Source: Spirogloea muscicola
Taxonomy: Eukaryota > Streptophyta > Zygnematophyceae > Spirogloeales > Spirogloeaceae
DNA length: 60,636 nucleotides
Direction: 5' to 3'
NCBI GenBank assembly: GCA_009602725.1
Contig: WELB01000186.1
Coordinates: 130,462 to 191,097, forward strand
Position numbers and translations under genes: made by a program. Of this stretch, positions 11,901 to 24,800 are shown one piece after another; the first letter of the stretch is position 1, and the number at the start of each line of letters is the position of its first letter. The notes below the pieces were generated by a model. The model saw only the letters and a program-made list of their open reading frames with translations, ran no database searches and had not been told where the DNA came from.

Positions 11901-14900
11901 TGGCATATCAATGGACAATGTCATGAGATATGTATGATGAACACATACACTATGCTATAGCATGTTCGACTTTCACAATGCCGACGAGTGCATGAACCAG
12001 CGGCAATACAGCATTGCCCCATAAAGCATAGCCAAGATCTGCGCTGCAATTATGGTCTTCTAAAAACACAGGCTACTGGTGGCTGTCAAGCTGCTCACCA
12101 TCCTTGTCAAGGCAATCATACCAAGGCTTGTCATAACGGATCTTCTGCACTCGAGGGAAGCGTAGGCTGTACGGCGTTGCAAAGACCTGAGAAATGATAA
12201 ATCAGGAAGCTCAGTTACCCTCTTTGTTAAATCAAGCAACACAACTTAAACAGGCAGTGTCTATGAGCCAGACAAAGCAGGATAATCACCTCGGATCTGA
12301 TGGTCCGGATGTCACTCTTTATCTGCAAGATCACAGATCTGCAATCTCACATTCACAGACCAGTCATAAGCTGTGCAGTTTGCTCTTTTCACACCTCTTA
12401 CTGCAGAGTGCTCGATAATTGTTCTGTGCTGTTGAAAACAGTCACAAATTCTACTGGTTCCTTAGATTGCTCACTTCTCTGGCTGGTCAATCCAAAGGTC
12501 AGGCCTCTCTTTTGAGTGGTTGGTAACAGTATAGAAGCTTGGAGCTTTTGTACCTTTTGCATTGGGCCTATCAAAGAAACAATCAACATCTTCAGTTCCG
12601 ACATGGACATATTGTGTGGTGCAGAACCACAGCTTTCTGACTTGATCATTAGATCCTACCAAGTGGAGGTAGACGATGACTTGTCATGAGTAAAGTGTCC
12701 TCCATATGATGACTTGCAATAGGTAGAAGCCTGTTGAAGGCTGGCTGCAAGTGGTTGGGAGAAGTAAACCTCCAGAAAGGCTCGAGCTTTTGACGGAGCT
12801 CCTCCAGCTCTTCATTTGAGAAGCCTGTCCCTACCTTGCAGAATGAAATGAACCTGCAAGTATTCTCTTGCCCTTTTACTGGACTGCAGAGAGACCTGCA
12901 CAACTTCCAGAGAGTGTAGTAACATGGACATGTCCAGCTTTTTGCACAACAGTACAGGGACACGAACCTTGTTGGGTTTCCTCCAGTTGGGTGTTTCTCG
13001 GCCAGACCAAGGAGGAAGTTTGCCACCTGCACAAGATGACCATATGGAAGGTCTTTCATTCCTGCCGCTTTGCATTGGCATGTCACTGAGCTCCTTCACA
13101 GAAGCCAGGAGCACCCTCAGATCAGCGAGAAGTACTTGCAGCCAGCAAGGCATGTCCTTCTGAAGAGGTTGTTGCTTACTTTACCACCTCGTCCTCCTTT
13201 CCCGTAGTTACCTCCTGCAAGCACCAGATTCTGAGTGGATCAGGCTATATTGTAAAGGTGTTGTTCTTGGAGCTTAAGAGACAATGTGAATTATAAGCAA
13301 ATAAGTGAGTCCCTATGGCAAGCAAGTGCTTATAGCAAGAACGACACAGCATCTTCTTACACCAAGTGTGTGCACCTATTATGAGAGCGTCAAGGTCAGA
13401 CTCAACATTGACATAGTCTGGCTTGATCTTCAGCCATTTGCCAGATCTGTCTCCTGGCTCCCACTTAGATTCCATGTCCTTCAGAACAACTCCCTCATCT
13501 CTGCACACTGTCACCGTAGGTCAAAGCAGCAGAATTCACACTTGTGAATTGGAGTCAGCGAGCCAAAGGACTCATACTTAGTGCCAAGAACCAACTCGCA
13601 CCTGTTATCAACTGTCTCCAAGAAGAAGTGCTCAACCTCAGCCTCAGTGGTTGCTACGGTTGACCAGACAGGTTCGCCTGTATAAGCAGTCCAAGATGTC
13701 AGGGAACTATGTGAAGACTGATGATGTGCGCACTGTGCAGTTCGATGTACATGACTCATGCTTGTTCGCATAATCAATCAAGCAAAACTTCGTCTGCTCA
13801 TGCAGATGACATTGTTGAACTACAGAGCTCAGCTGTCACCGACCACAACCCACGCTGAGCATGGATGCCAGATGTTGCTATGGCTGACATACAAGAACTT
13901 GCAAATGAAGGACACACCAGGCTGACGTAGCTGATTGAGACCACTGCTAGGGGTGAGCACCTCCAGGCGCCCCTTGATGGGCTTCACCGAAGCTTCAAGA
14001 AGCTGTTGCCTCTCATGAAGTGCCTGGTGAATGACACTCCCACCATCCACGTATAGAATATCGAAGGCCACATCTTGCGAAAGAATATGTCAAGGAAACA
14101 GTCCCTTTCACTTCAAGTGAATCAGTCATAACATAGTAGTGAAGAGTAAGACAGCTGCTAAAGCATCTGTGACTTTCGAAGCTGGAGGTCAGCATGGTGC
14201 TTCATTATCAACAAACATGCAGCTGCCAAATTTCAAAGTGCATATAAGGGATACAGCAGAGCTGCAGGAAGAGCCACCACATGTACCTGTCAACTATATT
14301 AGTATAATAGAGAGTAAAATCTATGTAGAGTATAAGTTTCTGAGGCAATCTGCCTACGCAAAGCACGTCCTCAAAGTACGAATACCCGTGCCTTGTCACC
14401 GGCCCTCGTATCAGCTTTACAAATTGTATGACCAGAGTTGCTCTTGCAAAGCTAACAAGGACAATGTAACAGCCAATTTTGACATAGCTGGTTGCTTCAC
14501 AATTGACAAAGTGCACAGAGGTCACAATTACCTGCTGATGGTGTCCTTCAACACCGTCCCTTGCTGCCTTGGCTGGAGGAAGGAATGATTCAATCACGTC
14601 AACATTGTATTTAGTGGAGGAGCAGTTCACAATCTCAAATCGTAAACTGTGACCGCTTGTGAAATTACAAGCAACACGAGGTGGAACCTAAAGATGCAGT
14701 CAGTGGCATAGGCATGCTTAAGACACCTGCTCCTTGATTGGCTCCAAAGTCTGCAAACCGGTTTGTGCTTCGGTCAAAGACTAGCATCTCCCCATCCAGA
14801 ATGCACCTGCCCTTGAAGCACAAGTGATAACTAGTAAGAAAGGCATACATGTTTGCCAGTGCATAGTACTATGCTGAATTTACTTAACAACACAAATAAA

Positions 14901-16986
14901 GAAGACATCGAATCGCAAAAGCCATCGCGTAGTACGATCATGAAAACTCACTTCTCCTGTGAGACATTGCTGACGATTAGGTCAGATATGGCTTCCTTGT
15001 ACTCAGCGTGATCAAGGAATGTCCTGCAGTATAGAGCAAGCTCACATCTTCATATTTGCAAGCCGTAGTACCTCTTGCCACTACAGTGTAAGGCCAGAGG
15101 TGACAGTGCTCCTACAAGTACATGCAGGACAGCATGGTCTATGCATGCTAGCTTTGTTTCTCTTCAAACATCTTGTCCATCTCAGCTACATACTCGTTGT
15201 CTGCATCTCTGAGATGCTGCCAGCTAACCTAGAGAAGAAGTACACCGTCTCCCCATCTTTGTGAATTTGAATGCGATCTCCATCGAACTTGCACTCAACT
15301 ATGACTGCCTTTCCTTTCATCTGCAACGGCCTTGTTGTGTTGTAAGTAACTATGTTATATACTGTGATATTTGGTGCAAGTATGATAGCAATCATCCTCC
15401 AGTCTAGCTGCATTCTGTCTATTCGAGCAATCCTTAACCACTGTCACTACGGAGTAGATCAACCTTTTTCCATGCAGCTTCTGACGTATCCACACGAGCT
15501 GCCAGCTGAGGTCGCACAGCCTTTCCTACTTCAATGTCCTGGCAAGCAGACGGTTCACTTCTTTGATTAAGGGCATAGAACCAGCTAGGCAAGCCCAACA
15601 CCATTTAGTCGTGCCAAGTTTTTGCCCAACAAAAACTCCAGCAAGCACTACAATAGCACTGCAGAGCAACATACTTGGCGTTTATAACGAACGCTACGGT
15701 CACTGAGCTTCTGGCAGACAAGCTTGAGGTCGCAGGTGACATTGAACAAGTCCTCAGCGTCAGGATGGAGTTCACTGAATACAGTCTTCTCGCTTACACC
15801 CAGCTTCAGGTCTGCAGGAGCTTCATACAAAATTAGAATGATATCCACCTGGATGTACCACAAGATAATAGCTGCATGCAAATGGCAGGAGCTTGTGGTC
15901 CTCCTCCACTACCTACTGAATGCAGAGTGTTTAAGAATGTCGAGGACCTGACATCTTTCTGATTCAGAATCTATTTAAGTGGTGGGAGTAAGTACCATCA
16001 ACATCGAGAATCACAAGGATGAGGGAGCAGACACCACCTACCTTTGAGAATGATACAGATGAGCCACTTCATTTCTCGCACATTAGTCTTGCTGATAAGC
16101 TCTGTCAGAACGGCAATCTTCTCATCCCTGCAACACAACTTGATACAAATGGTTCACCCCACAGACGAACAGAAGCACCAATTGGCCTTCAGCTTCTGTG
16201 TGCGCCAAGCTTCGATGCAATCATCTCTTGCGTTGCCTGCACACATCTAACTTGTGTACATTGGTGTTGGATACACAGGTCGACAGGCAGAAATCATCAT
16301 GCATTGATTGGTCCTAATCACCTCGTATCTCCAGCTGCAAGCTTGTCAAGTAAATCATTGACTTCTCGGATAGTAATGCCTGCTGAGACCTCCCTTTGTC
16401 TTCGTTGAAGTACCTGCAATTCAATTCCAGACGGACTTTTTGTGACGAAAATTCTTGAGAGCACCTTCATTCAAGTCGTGTTAAATTGGGCAGGAGTACA
16501 AGTCACAGCTCTCCATGCTGAAGTCAAATTCTCTTGTGACAACCAGAAGGCCTCGAGCTGACGTGTCCTACATCAACTGTGACATCACCCACTTCTATGG
16601 ACTGACAAAGGTCGCTATTTAGTCGATATCCACCAGGAGCAACCTCGCACCTCTGCGGCGACCAGGGGGAATTTTCCAGAATTTGCGCCGACACGCTTGC
16701 CACCTGTCTTCCACTCTAGGAGCTTCTTGGCATCCTCGGACTCTTTGCCGAGGCCCAAGGCGTCCGTGAGATGCTTGGCCAGCACCGCTTCCTTGAGGCC
16801 GTATGTGGCGCGCTCTCTGTCGAGCTCTGGGAGGATGAGTCGCATCGCGCTAAAGAACTCGTGGTCCGTGTACACATGGTCCAGGAAAGTTGCCAGGTGC
16901 TTGCGCTTGATTAGCGGCTTCCGGTTTCTCAACACTGCGTCCAGCATGTCGCAGAGCACGGAGAAGTGCACCGTGGTGTCGCTCAT
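8902..16986 (-). CDS. LIG4: DNA ligase IV (plant type), about 26 exons
   Basis: This is the ATP-dependent ligase of non-homologous end joining, acting in the nucleus with XRCC4. The start ATG is at 16986. Exon 1 (16986-16651) carries [20 protein letters not shown] of the N-terminal DNA-binding domain. Further exons include 16413-16322, 16127-16042, 15811-15675 ([19 protein letters not shown]), 15538-15464, 15320-15230, 15023-14952, 14806-14727 ([11 protein letters not shown]), 14572-14532, 14073-13918, 13677-13602, 13500-13376 ([19 protein letters not shown]), 13214-13180, 13026-12968, 12853-12770, about 12560-12475, 12322-12290, 12186-12099 ([19 protein letters not shown]) and 11776-11573. 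Motif I is [13 protein letters not shown], with the adenylated lysine codon at 15290-15288. BRCT segments lie about 11370-10768 ([33 protein letters not shown]) and about 10285-9855 ([12 protein letters not shown]). A basic, low-complexity tail ends in [14 protein letters not shown], as in plant LIG4. Exons between 11.4 and 9.4 kb are approximate. Confidence 0.95.
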
Positions 16987-17342
16987 TCTGACTACAGGCC
17001 CGTCACCGCTGCGTCCGCAGGGCTAGGAGAGCTGCATGCGAGTGAGCGGCAAGCCCACGGGGGCGGGGCCAGCATAGTCAAGCCTATCCTAGCCTTTCCT
17101 GCAGGTGAAGCGGGGGCGTGACTGCGCCCCATGCTAAGCGGGCGCGGTGGCTGCCCCGCGGGCCCTGCCGGTACGCGGGTTGCCGCCATTGCGCTCGAGG
17201 GGTTCCGCCATTGCAGTGAACCAAGCACTTCACGCATGCGCACCATTGCGACCAGGAGAAAGAAAGCGCGGCCAAATTGACTGGTCTCCCAGCCACCAGT
17301 CAATTCGGCCGCGCTTTTCTCTGGTGGCTGGGAAAGTCCAGC

Positions 17343-17400
17343 CCAAAGCGAGAGAAGGCGCGCGGTGCGCATGAAATTGAAAGGGGAGGCCAATAGTAGC
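17343..17400 (+). repeat. GCGCGC/CATGAAAT dispersed repeat
   Basis: Forward copy with the full core GAGAGAAGGCGCGCGGTGCGC plus CATGAAATTGAAAGG, followed by a GGCCAATAGTAGCC tail. It lies about 360 bp upstream of the LIG4 start. Confidence 0.8.
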
Positions 17401-17526
17401 CTTACAAATGTCCTATTAACCCCCAAAGGAATGGAGAATGGAACCGTAGTAAGCGACTCCAAAGGGGGCGAAAGGCCAATTCAAAGAATGGACATAACGG
17501 GGCGAGCCGGCCCCAGCAGGGAAGGA

Positions 17527-17960
17527 AAATTTCGTGTATTTGAAACAAACATAGGCCAATGGCCAAGTACAAAGGCAAGCAAGCACATCTAAATATCTAC
17601 ATAACCTACAGCAGGTTGACCCGCTCAAAATCCACGGGTCAAAACATAAAGGTCGCTAACCGATGCATGAATACTAGATGTCAGGTACGAAGCCCTTCTG
17701 TCACCAACTAGAGCTTGCCCAGCTTTCTGATGCAAGGCATTAGCCTGAGCTCGCTGCAAACAGGCCGAAACTCGACGTCGCAAGAACGACAAATATGCAG
17801 CTGGCAAGCCCATTTCAGCCGGAAACACATCTGCACGTCGTGTGTAGCCTAGATTGGCAATGTTTTGGAGGAGGGTGTGAAATCGAGGACCCAGACAGCC
17901 ATAGATGTCGATTGCCGCTGGCAGGAGCAGGGAAGGGGGCCACGAACGGCCTTGCCAAGT
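17527..17960 (-). mobile_element. Non-LTR retrotransposon relic, 3' part
   Basis: The minus strand encodes, without a stop, a segment reading ...DIYGCLGPRFHTLLQNIANLG, then AEMGLPAAYLSFLRRRVSACLQRAQANALH. The layout (D-x-x-G-x-L-G, a helical R-rich stretch, then L-RAQANAL at the end) matches the C-terminal region beyond the RT domain in LINE-like ORF2 proteins. A second copy lies at 35510-36000, clearly similar in both protein and 3' flank. The 3' flank contains GTATTTGAAACAAAC and GGCCAAGTACAAAGGCAAG in both. No RT core is present here, so it is a 5'-truncated copy. The element class is an inference. Confidence 0.6.
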
Positions 17961-18094
17961 GGCAACTCAGATTGCAGCGGACCCAGGCTAACCGGTACAC
18001 AGTACACAGCGGTTAGCAAATTTACGGCCGATGACCATCAATCGCCGGAATCGGGCGGGTGTCATTGCTTCAGCGAGAGAAGTGCTCGCCCATA

Positions 18095-18265
18095 GAGAAG
18101 AGTGGCTGGCAAAGCCAGCCCAAAAAGAATGGACAACATCCCAAGCCAAAGAAAGAGGTGCCGAAAAGATCTACATTAGAGTCCATGCCGTTGGACTAAC
18201 CTTCAGTCCTTTCAGAGTCCTTTGGGCTGGCCTCTCACAGCTATTGCCTTATTTTGGATGAAAGG
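18095..18265. repeat. Two GGGCTGGC hairpin repeats
   Basis: Imperfect hairpins lie at 18103-18122 (TGGCTGGCAAAGCCAGCC) and 18222-18245 (TTTGGGCTGGCCTCTCACAG). They are members of the abundant hairpin family described under findings. The flanks share the AAGAATGGACAA and TTATTTTGGA boxes seen around other copies. Confidence 0.75.
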
Positions 18266-18388
18266 TTTCTTCCTTCGGGGTGTCGGGGGAGGTCAAAGCA
18301 CGCCAGTACACTTTCTGAAAAAGAAACAAATAAGATCCCAAAGAGGGGCTAAGCCAACAAAGCGAGGAAACACAAAGGAAGGGGAACT

Positions 18389-18745
18389 CTAGTACCCACG
18401 ATTGAGCACATACATACTGCCAGACCATGTGTGGCGTCGGAGCACCACAGCGCAAGCCAGTGGCCTGGCTTAAAGAGCGCCCAGCATGCTGATGTATGGC
18501 AAAAGCCTGAGAACGCTGCATAGTAAGCAAGAGCCGCTGTCCATAGTAAGCAATCAATGCTTGCGGTGCGCTAGTACGCCCTAAGCTGACGGCCCGACCA
18601 CGACGGCGCTCGTCGACTAGGTGGGCCGGTGCTAGAGAGAGGACCACTTGATTTTGCATCCGCCATGAACGTCCATTGCGCAAGGATACAAGTGGTCTTC
18701 CTGGGGTGTTCCTAACAGTGCCGCTCCTACAGCATAGCAAGTGGC
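18389..18745 (-). repeat. Dispersed repeat family A, copy 2
   Basis: Reverse-orientation homologue of 1-367. The TAGTACCCACG...GAGCACAT box is at 18389-18412. The inner CATCAGCATGC-like box (reverse) and the GGAAGACCACTT box (reverse, about 18700) are collinear with copy 1. Here the terminal box is single, not inverted. Confidence 0.6.
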
Positions 18746-21350
18746 TAGGCCGCCACTATGGCGAGATGGTAGGACAGGCTATACAACGACATCAAGGCCG
18801 TTGTAGACGAGAAGGAGGTGGCTCTTTCCAAAAGGGTCGAGTGCTGTAAAAAGCCAGCACTAACATAGTAGGCAAGGTCCGAAAGGCCAAATGGCGATAA
18901 AACCTCACAGCTATGCCAGTGGCTACATAGAATGGGAGCTTAATAACCCCTAATCAGCAGCTGCAAGTTGGAGTGACTTGCACCTGGAAAGGAGTTGTAC
19001 AGTTCACGTGGCTCTTCCAGAGAGAGAAGGCGCGCGGTGCGCATGAAATTGGAAGGGAGGCCAATTCTAGCCTTACAAAGGAGACAAGGTGTAACGAATG
19101 CTGTAGATCGCCAAGCCCGGGCTGCCGGCGGCGCAAGGAAAAGCGGGAGGCATTGGGATGGGGCCGCAACGGTAAAATTGACAAACGGTTACTGCAGGGG
19201 CAAGGGTCCAGGGGTCGAGGTTGGGTGAAGAATTCACCCCCTCTCCCATCTCGGGTGCCCCCTTTATAGCCCGACGGACTGCGAGCCCGGCCATACGGGC
19301 CCGGGTGGGATATTCGGCACCCAGTCTCTCGTTGATGACCCGTCCACGACCTGTCGACGGCTAACAACGGCTACCACCGACAATCTACCCGTCACTCGCA
19401 GCTGACGGTCACTACCCCCAGGCTATCGTCAGCCGTCTATCATCCCCGTCAATACTAACGGCTAACAATGCCGTCAAGGCAGTCTACAGCGCTGCCACCT
19501 CCCGTCGCCGTTCCAGCGCCAGCACCATGCTGTCTCGCGTGTCACGACTCCGGGTTGCGCCGCTCTCAGCTCTATATCAAAGCCACGCTGCCCAACCTGG
19601 TGAAATTGTCCGTCTCCAGGCATCTGTCAAGCCTTTCCTGCGGCACTGACAGTCAATTTATTTATCAGCCGGATGAGGTATCTAATCTCCAGGCATCTGT
19701 CAATACATTACAGCTGCATTGACATTCCAGCCATGTAAATTCGTTACACAAGGGCTGTGAAAGGGCCGGCCCAGAAATCCCCCTCCCCCCGACCAGCTCG
19801 ATCGCCCACAACCTCTCCCGTGCGCAGCTCTCGTTCACTCGCCCTCTCTTCTCTCTCTCGCCGGCACCCAACTCGGCCCCCTCGGCCACACTCACCCATG
19901 CCGCCACCGTGCTCAACGGCGTCCACCTCTCAAGGTTCAAGGGGCCCGGGCAGGCGCTAAAAGCACACAGCTATGCAAGTGGCTACATCAATTTGGGAGC
20001 TCAACAAGCCCTACTCAGCAGCCGCAAGTCGGAGTCAGTTGCAGCTGGGACAGAGTCACCCCGATAGAATCCAGAAGCAGCAACCAAAGCGCGGCCTGCC
20101 CACAGATGCACTGCGTGAGCTTGGAACGCTGAAATGTATTGAAACAAAGAGTTGCATGCGGAACACCTGGCAAGCTACCCGGTGGCATTTGAAGCCAGGC
20201 AGCTCAATTCACTGTCTATGACGAAAAGCGATTGCCCGCCGTGCAAGCCGCTGCAGGAGGTCCAGCCAACGACTGTCAAACGCCCTTGCCCGTCAATCGC
20301 TAGCGCCACAATCTCATTGCCGGCAGGGTGGTCCGCCTATAATAGCTCTCTACCGCCCGCAGTCCTGCCAATCGCGTGCCCTTGCTCCGCTACCGAGATG
20401 CTGGTGGGGTTGTGAAGTTTCGGAGTCAGAAGTCACGACGTCCGCAATGATGCGCTGACCCCTCCTCCTAAGCGGGTCAGCTAGCAGCACGTGTTGTACA
20501 TCTGTCAATGTGCCTTGCCTTTGTACTTAGTCACCCCGGCCTTCCATCACTCAATACTCAGTGCATCTCCCTGCGGGCGTGGGTGACGAGTTCGGCGCGC
20601 TCGAGAGAGAGAGAAGGCGCGATGATATGAGCATGAAATAAGCATGAAGTGGCTTACTTGACCTAGGCAGCTCTGGCGACCGCATAATCAGCCATCATGG
20701 TGACTGGGAGCGAGTTGCCTGCAGTCAAAAGCGTTCGCCCGTTCCACGTCCAAATCGATGTGCTGTCCACCACGGGAATATGCGAAGGTCGAAGCACAGT
20801 GTGTGGAATGTTGGCGTGAATATTGAAAACTATTCCTGACGGGCTAGATGGAAGTGTTTCAAGGCTAATCTGTCAGCCCGCCTCCTGGAGGATGCCGGAT
20901 GTGCCATACCTGGAGGGGTTTCGGGTGGCCATTAGCTTTGCCGCTTCTGTCAACCGCAGTTCTTTATACTGACAATGCGCCACACCAATGAGGCAAGGAA
21001 TGAGATGATCCATTTGCGGACGCCATCTTCTTCCTTCATATCACAACCCGTCTGCTTCGACACGGGCCCCCCGACGCCCCACACGTTCCTCCAGGGCGGG
21101 GCTTGCACCTCATGTCTCCTGCACTACTGGAGTTGGCGTGGTCGCCTGGTCGTGCCTGCTTTCGCTGTTCTGGCCTCCTTCGCTGCCGCGTCCTGCCCCA
21201 ACACTCAATAAGTCACACACTGGCTACAAGTTAGCCATTGCCGTCCTTGGCAGAGTCTCCACTGCTTCCTATACTTCAGCTGCTAGATGTTGGACCATTT
21301 TATAGTAGTCACTTGCTTCGCTGCGTGCTTTCTTTCCTCCCTTTCCTTTG
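18746..21350. other. Long divergent spacer upstream of the chorein gene
   Basis: No gene is recognised. A GCGCGC/CATGAAAT copy lies at 19018-19080 and a decayed one near 20605-20650. A short local duplication lies about 19590-19725, where CAGGCATCTGTCAA occurs twice with TTTATCAGCCGGATGAGG between. A CTCAGCAGC(C/T)GCAAGT box is shared by 20014 and 18955. Small open frames here lack family resemblance. Confidence 0.5.
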
Positions 21351-21354
21351 GACC

Positions 21355-21395
21355 TTTGTCCATTCTTTTTGGGCTGGCTGTGCCAGCCCCTCTTC
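21355..21395 (+). repeat. GGGCTGGC hairpin repeat
   Basis: The core is TTTGGGCTGGCTGTGCCAGCCCC, a near-perfect stem. It lies about 410 bp upstream of the chorein gene start. Confidence 0.75.
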
Positions 21396-21800
21396 TCTAC
21401 GGGCGAGCACTTTCTTATTACGTCCTTTTCTGGCCAATCTTAGCTGGCCTACAGCCGCCTCCGACGTTAGCAACCCACCGCGCCGCGGCCCTCGACACAC
21501 CTATCTGCCCTTCACGTTCCTCACGTGCCGTTACTCGAGAAGTTCTTCCAGAAGGGGGCGATGACCTGAATGAATGTGACGCCTGAAGGGCCGCAAAGAG
21601 AGAAGCGCAGACCAGGCAAGCTAAGCAGATGGCTATGCGAATGGGTGCAATAGCTCCTACTCAACAGTACTGGCATCCCCCCAGCAGGGCGCAAAGCGCC
21701 GCGGCGCCGGGGCCGCCGCGCCCGCGCCGCTGCTCTCCGGGCCGCTCGCTGCCTAGCGGCGCGGCGTGACACTTGAAGCTGCCGTGCTCCAGCCGCCTCC

Positions 21801-24800
21801 ATGGAATCCCTGCTGGCTGCTGCGCTCGACTCTAAGCTGCGCTACTACCTCAAGACTTACAGCCGTGACCAATTCCGACTGACTGGCCGAACTGTGCAAC
21901 TTTCCAACCTTGGTAACGTCCCTTCCACATCGTGAAAGTCTCACAGCAACTTGACAGCAGCTCAGAGGCCGAACAAACAAAATGTGGCTTGTCACATCCT
22001 ATTATCAGTATGCGTTCATACTATCTATGCACTACGATGTTTTGCTGTGGTACTTGCATAGCAGCTTATAAGCTGCACTGCACCTCCTTCATCATGATTC
22101 ATCACGCAAGATCCAATGTGACGCAGCAGCTCAAGACTCGATTGTACATGCCTTCATCAGAGTTGAATGGATTTGTGCTACATGCAATCCTTGGATTGCC
22201 GTCAACTGTGCACGTTGCACAAGCCAAAGTTGAGAAGCTCGAGATCAAGGTAACAAGCACCTTCCACTGTACTCTGTATGTTGTGTTGCTATCAGGGGCA
22301 GCCACAGCTCTGCTCGATATTAATGGCGCTTGCGAGGTTCCTTGCCTTATGGAAACATGTAGTGGTTGCTGGGCTCTTGTCAGTGCGCTTTTGCTAAGTC
22401 CTTTAATCGCCGAGGTCTTCTGGCATGAGGAGTGAAGAAGAGAATGCCAATATGTTAGGCATCAGCTGCCTGATATCTGATCCGAAGTGCTATGCAATCA
22501 AAGCACTAGTATAATCACTTCTTAAGCTTACACGATACTAAAAACATAGTCAGAGCGATATACAACATGAGGATGCCTGCTTGTCTTGTTGGACCGTCAT
22601 ATATAAAGGAAATGCTACACAATCCGACTTCTTATTTGTGACTAATGGGCAGCTTCCTACATTTTCGAATATAAGCGCTGAGCCTACAGTCGTGTCCATC
22701 TCCACTCTGGACTTAGTGATATCGGAGACACTAAGCACAGACTTCGATGCAGCTGTTGCGAGGTGAGCAAGCCTGTTGTCCTCAGTTGGCAAGCGCTCTA
22801 CGGCTGCTGCAGCACAACCAAAATGAGCAATCATAATAACCCCTATCACATACGTTGGTCAGGAAATTGTAAGACCAAACAAAAGCAAACGTAGTATGAT
22901 GGTTGCTACTATGCTGCTGTTCGTGTAGCTTGTTTGCACTGCATGTACACTTGTCAGATCTTTTCGGGCTGGCTTTTACAGCCCTAGCCCCCTCCGGAAG
23001 AAGAAGAACGACAGCCAAGCGCAGGGACATCAATGGCTGACCGCTGATCCTGCTCCTGTTTGACTGCGCAGTGCAGCAAGTGCAGCAAGCAAGAGCACAA
23101 GCTATGGCTTTGCTGATAAGGTAGGTCGAATGTGAAGTGAGCTGGGTGTTGGCAATCTTTTGCATCTTGACTGCAGTTGTGGACTTACCTTGAGATTTCT
23201 TTTGATCGGGCCATTCAGACTCCTCCTGACAAGGTGCATCTGATTAGCAAAGTGGTGCTTGGTGCAGATTGCTGATGGTATGACCGTGGAAGTAGGCACT
23301 CTAAACTTGACTGTGGAGACAAAAGGCAGAAACATTTCTGGGGGACAGGCAGCAGCTGCCTGGTACACCTGATTGTCAGCATCACTGTGTGATAAGCCCA
23401 AGTTTCAGACGCAAATAGGCTTTGAGACCCTCACTTAAGCTAATGATGCACTAACAATGCGAGCAGTTGTGCAGGAGTCAGTCGAGCCATATTTCAGGAA
23501 GCTGATGCTTCACCTTCTGAGTCTTGCAGGATACCACCCATGGCATCAATAACCCTTAAAGGGGTCACACTGATGACCACGAATGAATCATGGCAGGTCA
23601 GCCTTGAAAGGCAATAAAGACTTGGCCTGCTCCACCTCTTTTCAACATTCATACCGCATTAGAATGGACCGGATATTTGTCAGGGTTCTATTAAAGAGCT
23701 GCACAGAAGGATTGAAAAAAGAAGACATTCTCTTATGTAGACTGGCCTGTCGTTGACGAGCTGCTAACCTTTGGCTTGCTCTTCTTGACATGGAGAAGGT
23801 TGTTAATCTGAATGACACCAGGCAATTTTTCAAGGACAGAAAATGCATCTACATTTTCCGAGTGAGTGTACATTTGCTGGACTGATCAAAGCACTGTATG
23901 GAGCCACATCTTGTTTGGCCATACCCAGTTTGCCAATGGCATATGCAAGATCTCCTCGCCTTCACTTACAAAGGCTGACACCTCTCTGATTTCATCAATG
24001 TTATGCTTGTGTCATGGATGAGCAGAAGCTGGAGTGGTCCTGCCTCTCGATTGACCTCCTTCCCCACCCAGACATGTTTCTTGATGACAAGCTGGTCAGT
24101 CCCCAAGTGGCTGGCTCAGGAAGTCGAGGGGCTGATGGAGCAAAACGCGCGTTCTTTGGGGGCGAGCGCTTTCTTGACAACATCACTGGTGTTGTCCATG
24201 TGAGAGACTCAAAATTCGATGCTCTGACAAAATGCTGATGACGCACTGCTCATACTTAGCCACCACAATTCATTCTCACAAGTACCATACATCATAGTGA
24301 TGGATATCGCATGACATGCACAGCGGAGTGCTTGCCTGTTGTCTAAAGTCTTGCTTGCGAAATAGGTCACAATGCACCGCTCGGAGACTAACAACCCCAT
24401 TGGGCTGGAGGTGGACTTGGAGCTTTCAGACGCCCTTTGTCCAGCTGTTAGTGAGCCAGGTGCTCATTGCCCTCTTGCAGCCAACTCCGCCTGCACACAC
24501 TTCTACTATCCTCCTGTGCACGCTGCTGTCAGTCCCTCGATCATGAGCAATGTGGTCAGCAAGATGCCATTAGGAAGTTTGTATATCTACAGACCTCCCC
24601 CCAAGATATCAAGAGATCTTTGGTCTCCACTTTTGCCATGTCTTTTATCAACTTAAGTATGTACAGCAAGCGTCTGACATGCTCATTGGGTGGGCAATGT
24701 TGTTTCTTGATGGCAGGATTGCGTGCACTGATGCGCTGTATGACAGGCATGTATGGTTGTCTGAACCGGGCTGACCGGAAGCCAGTCACGCAGGTCAATT

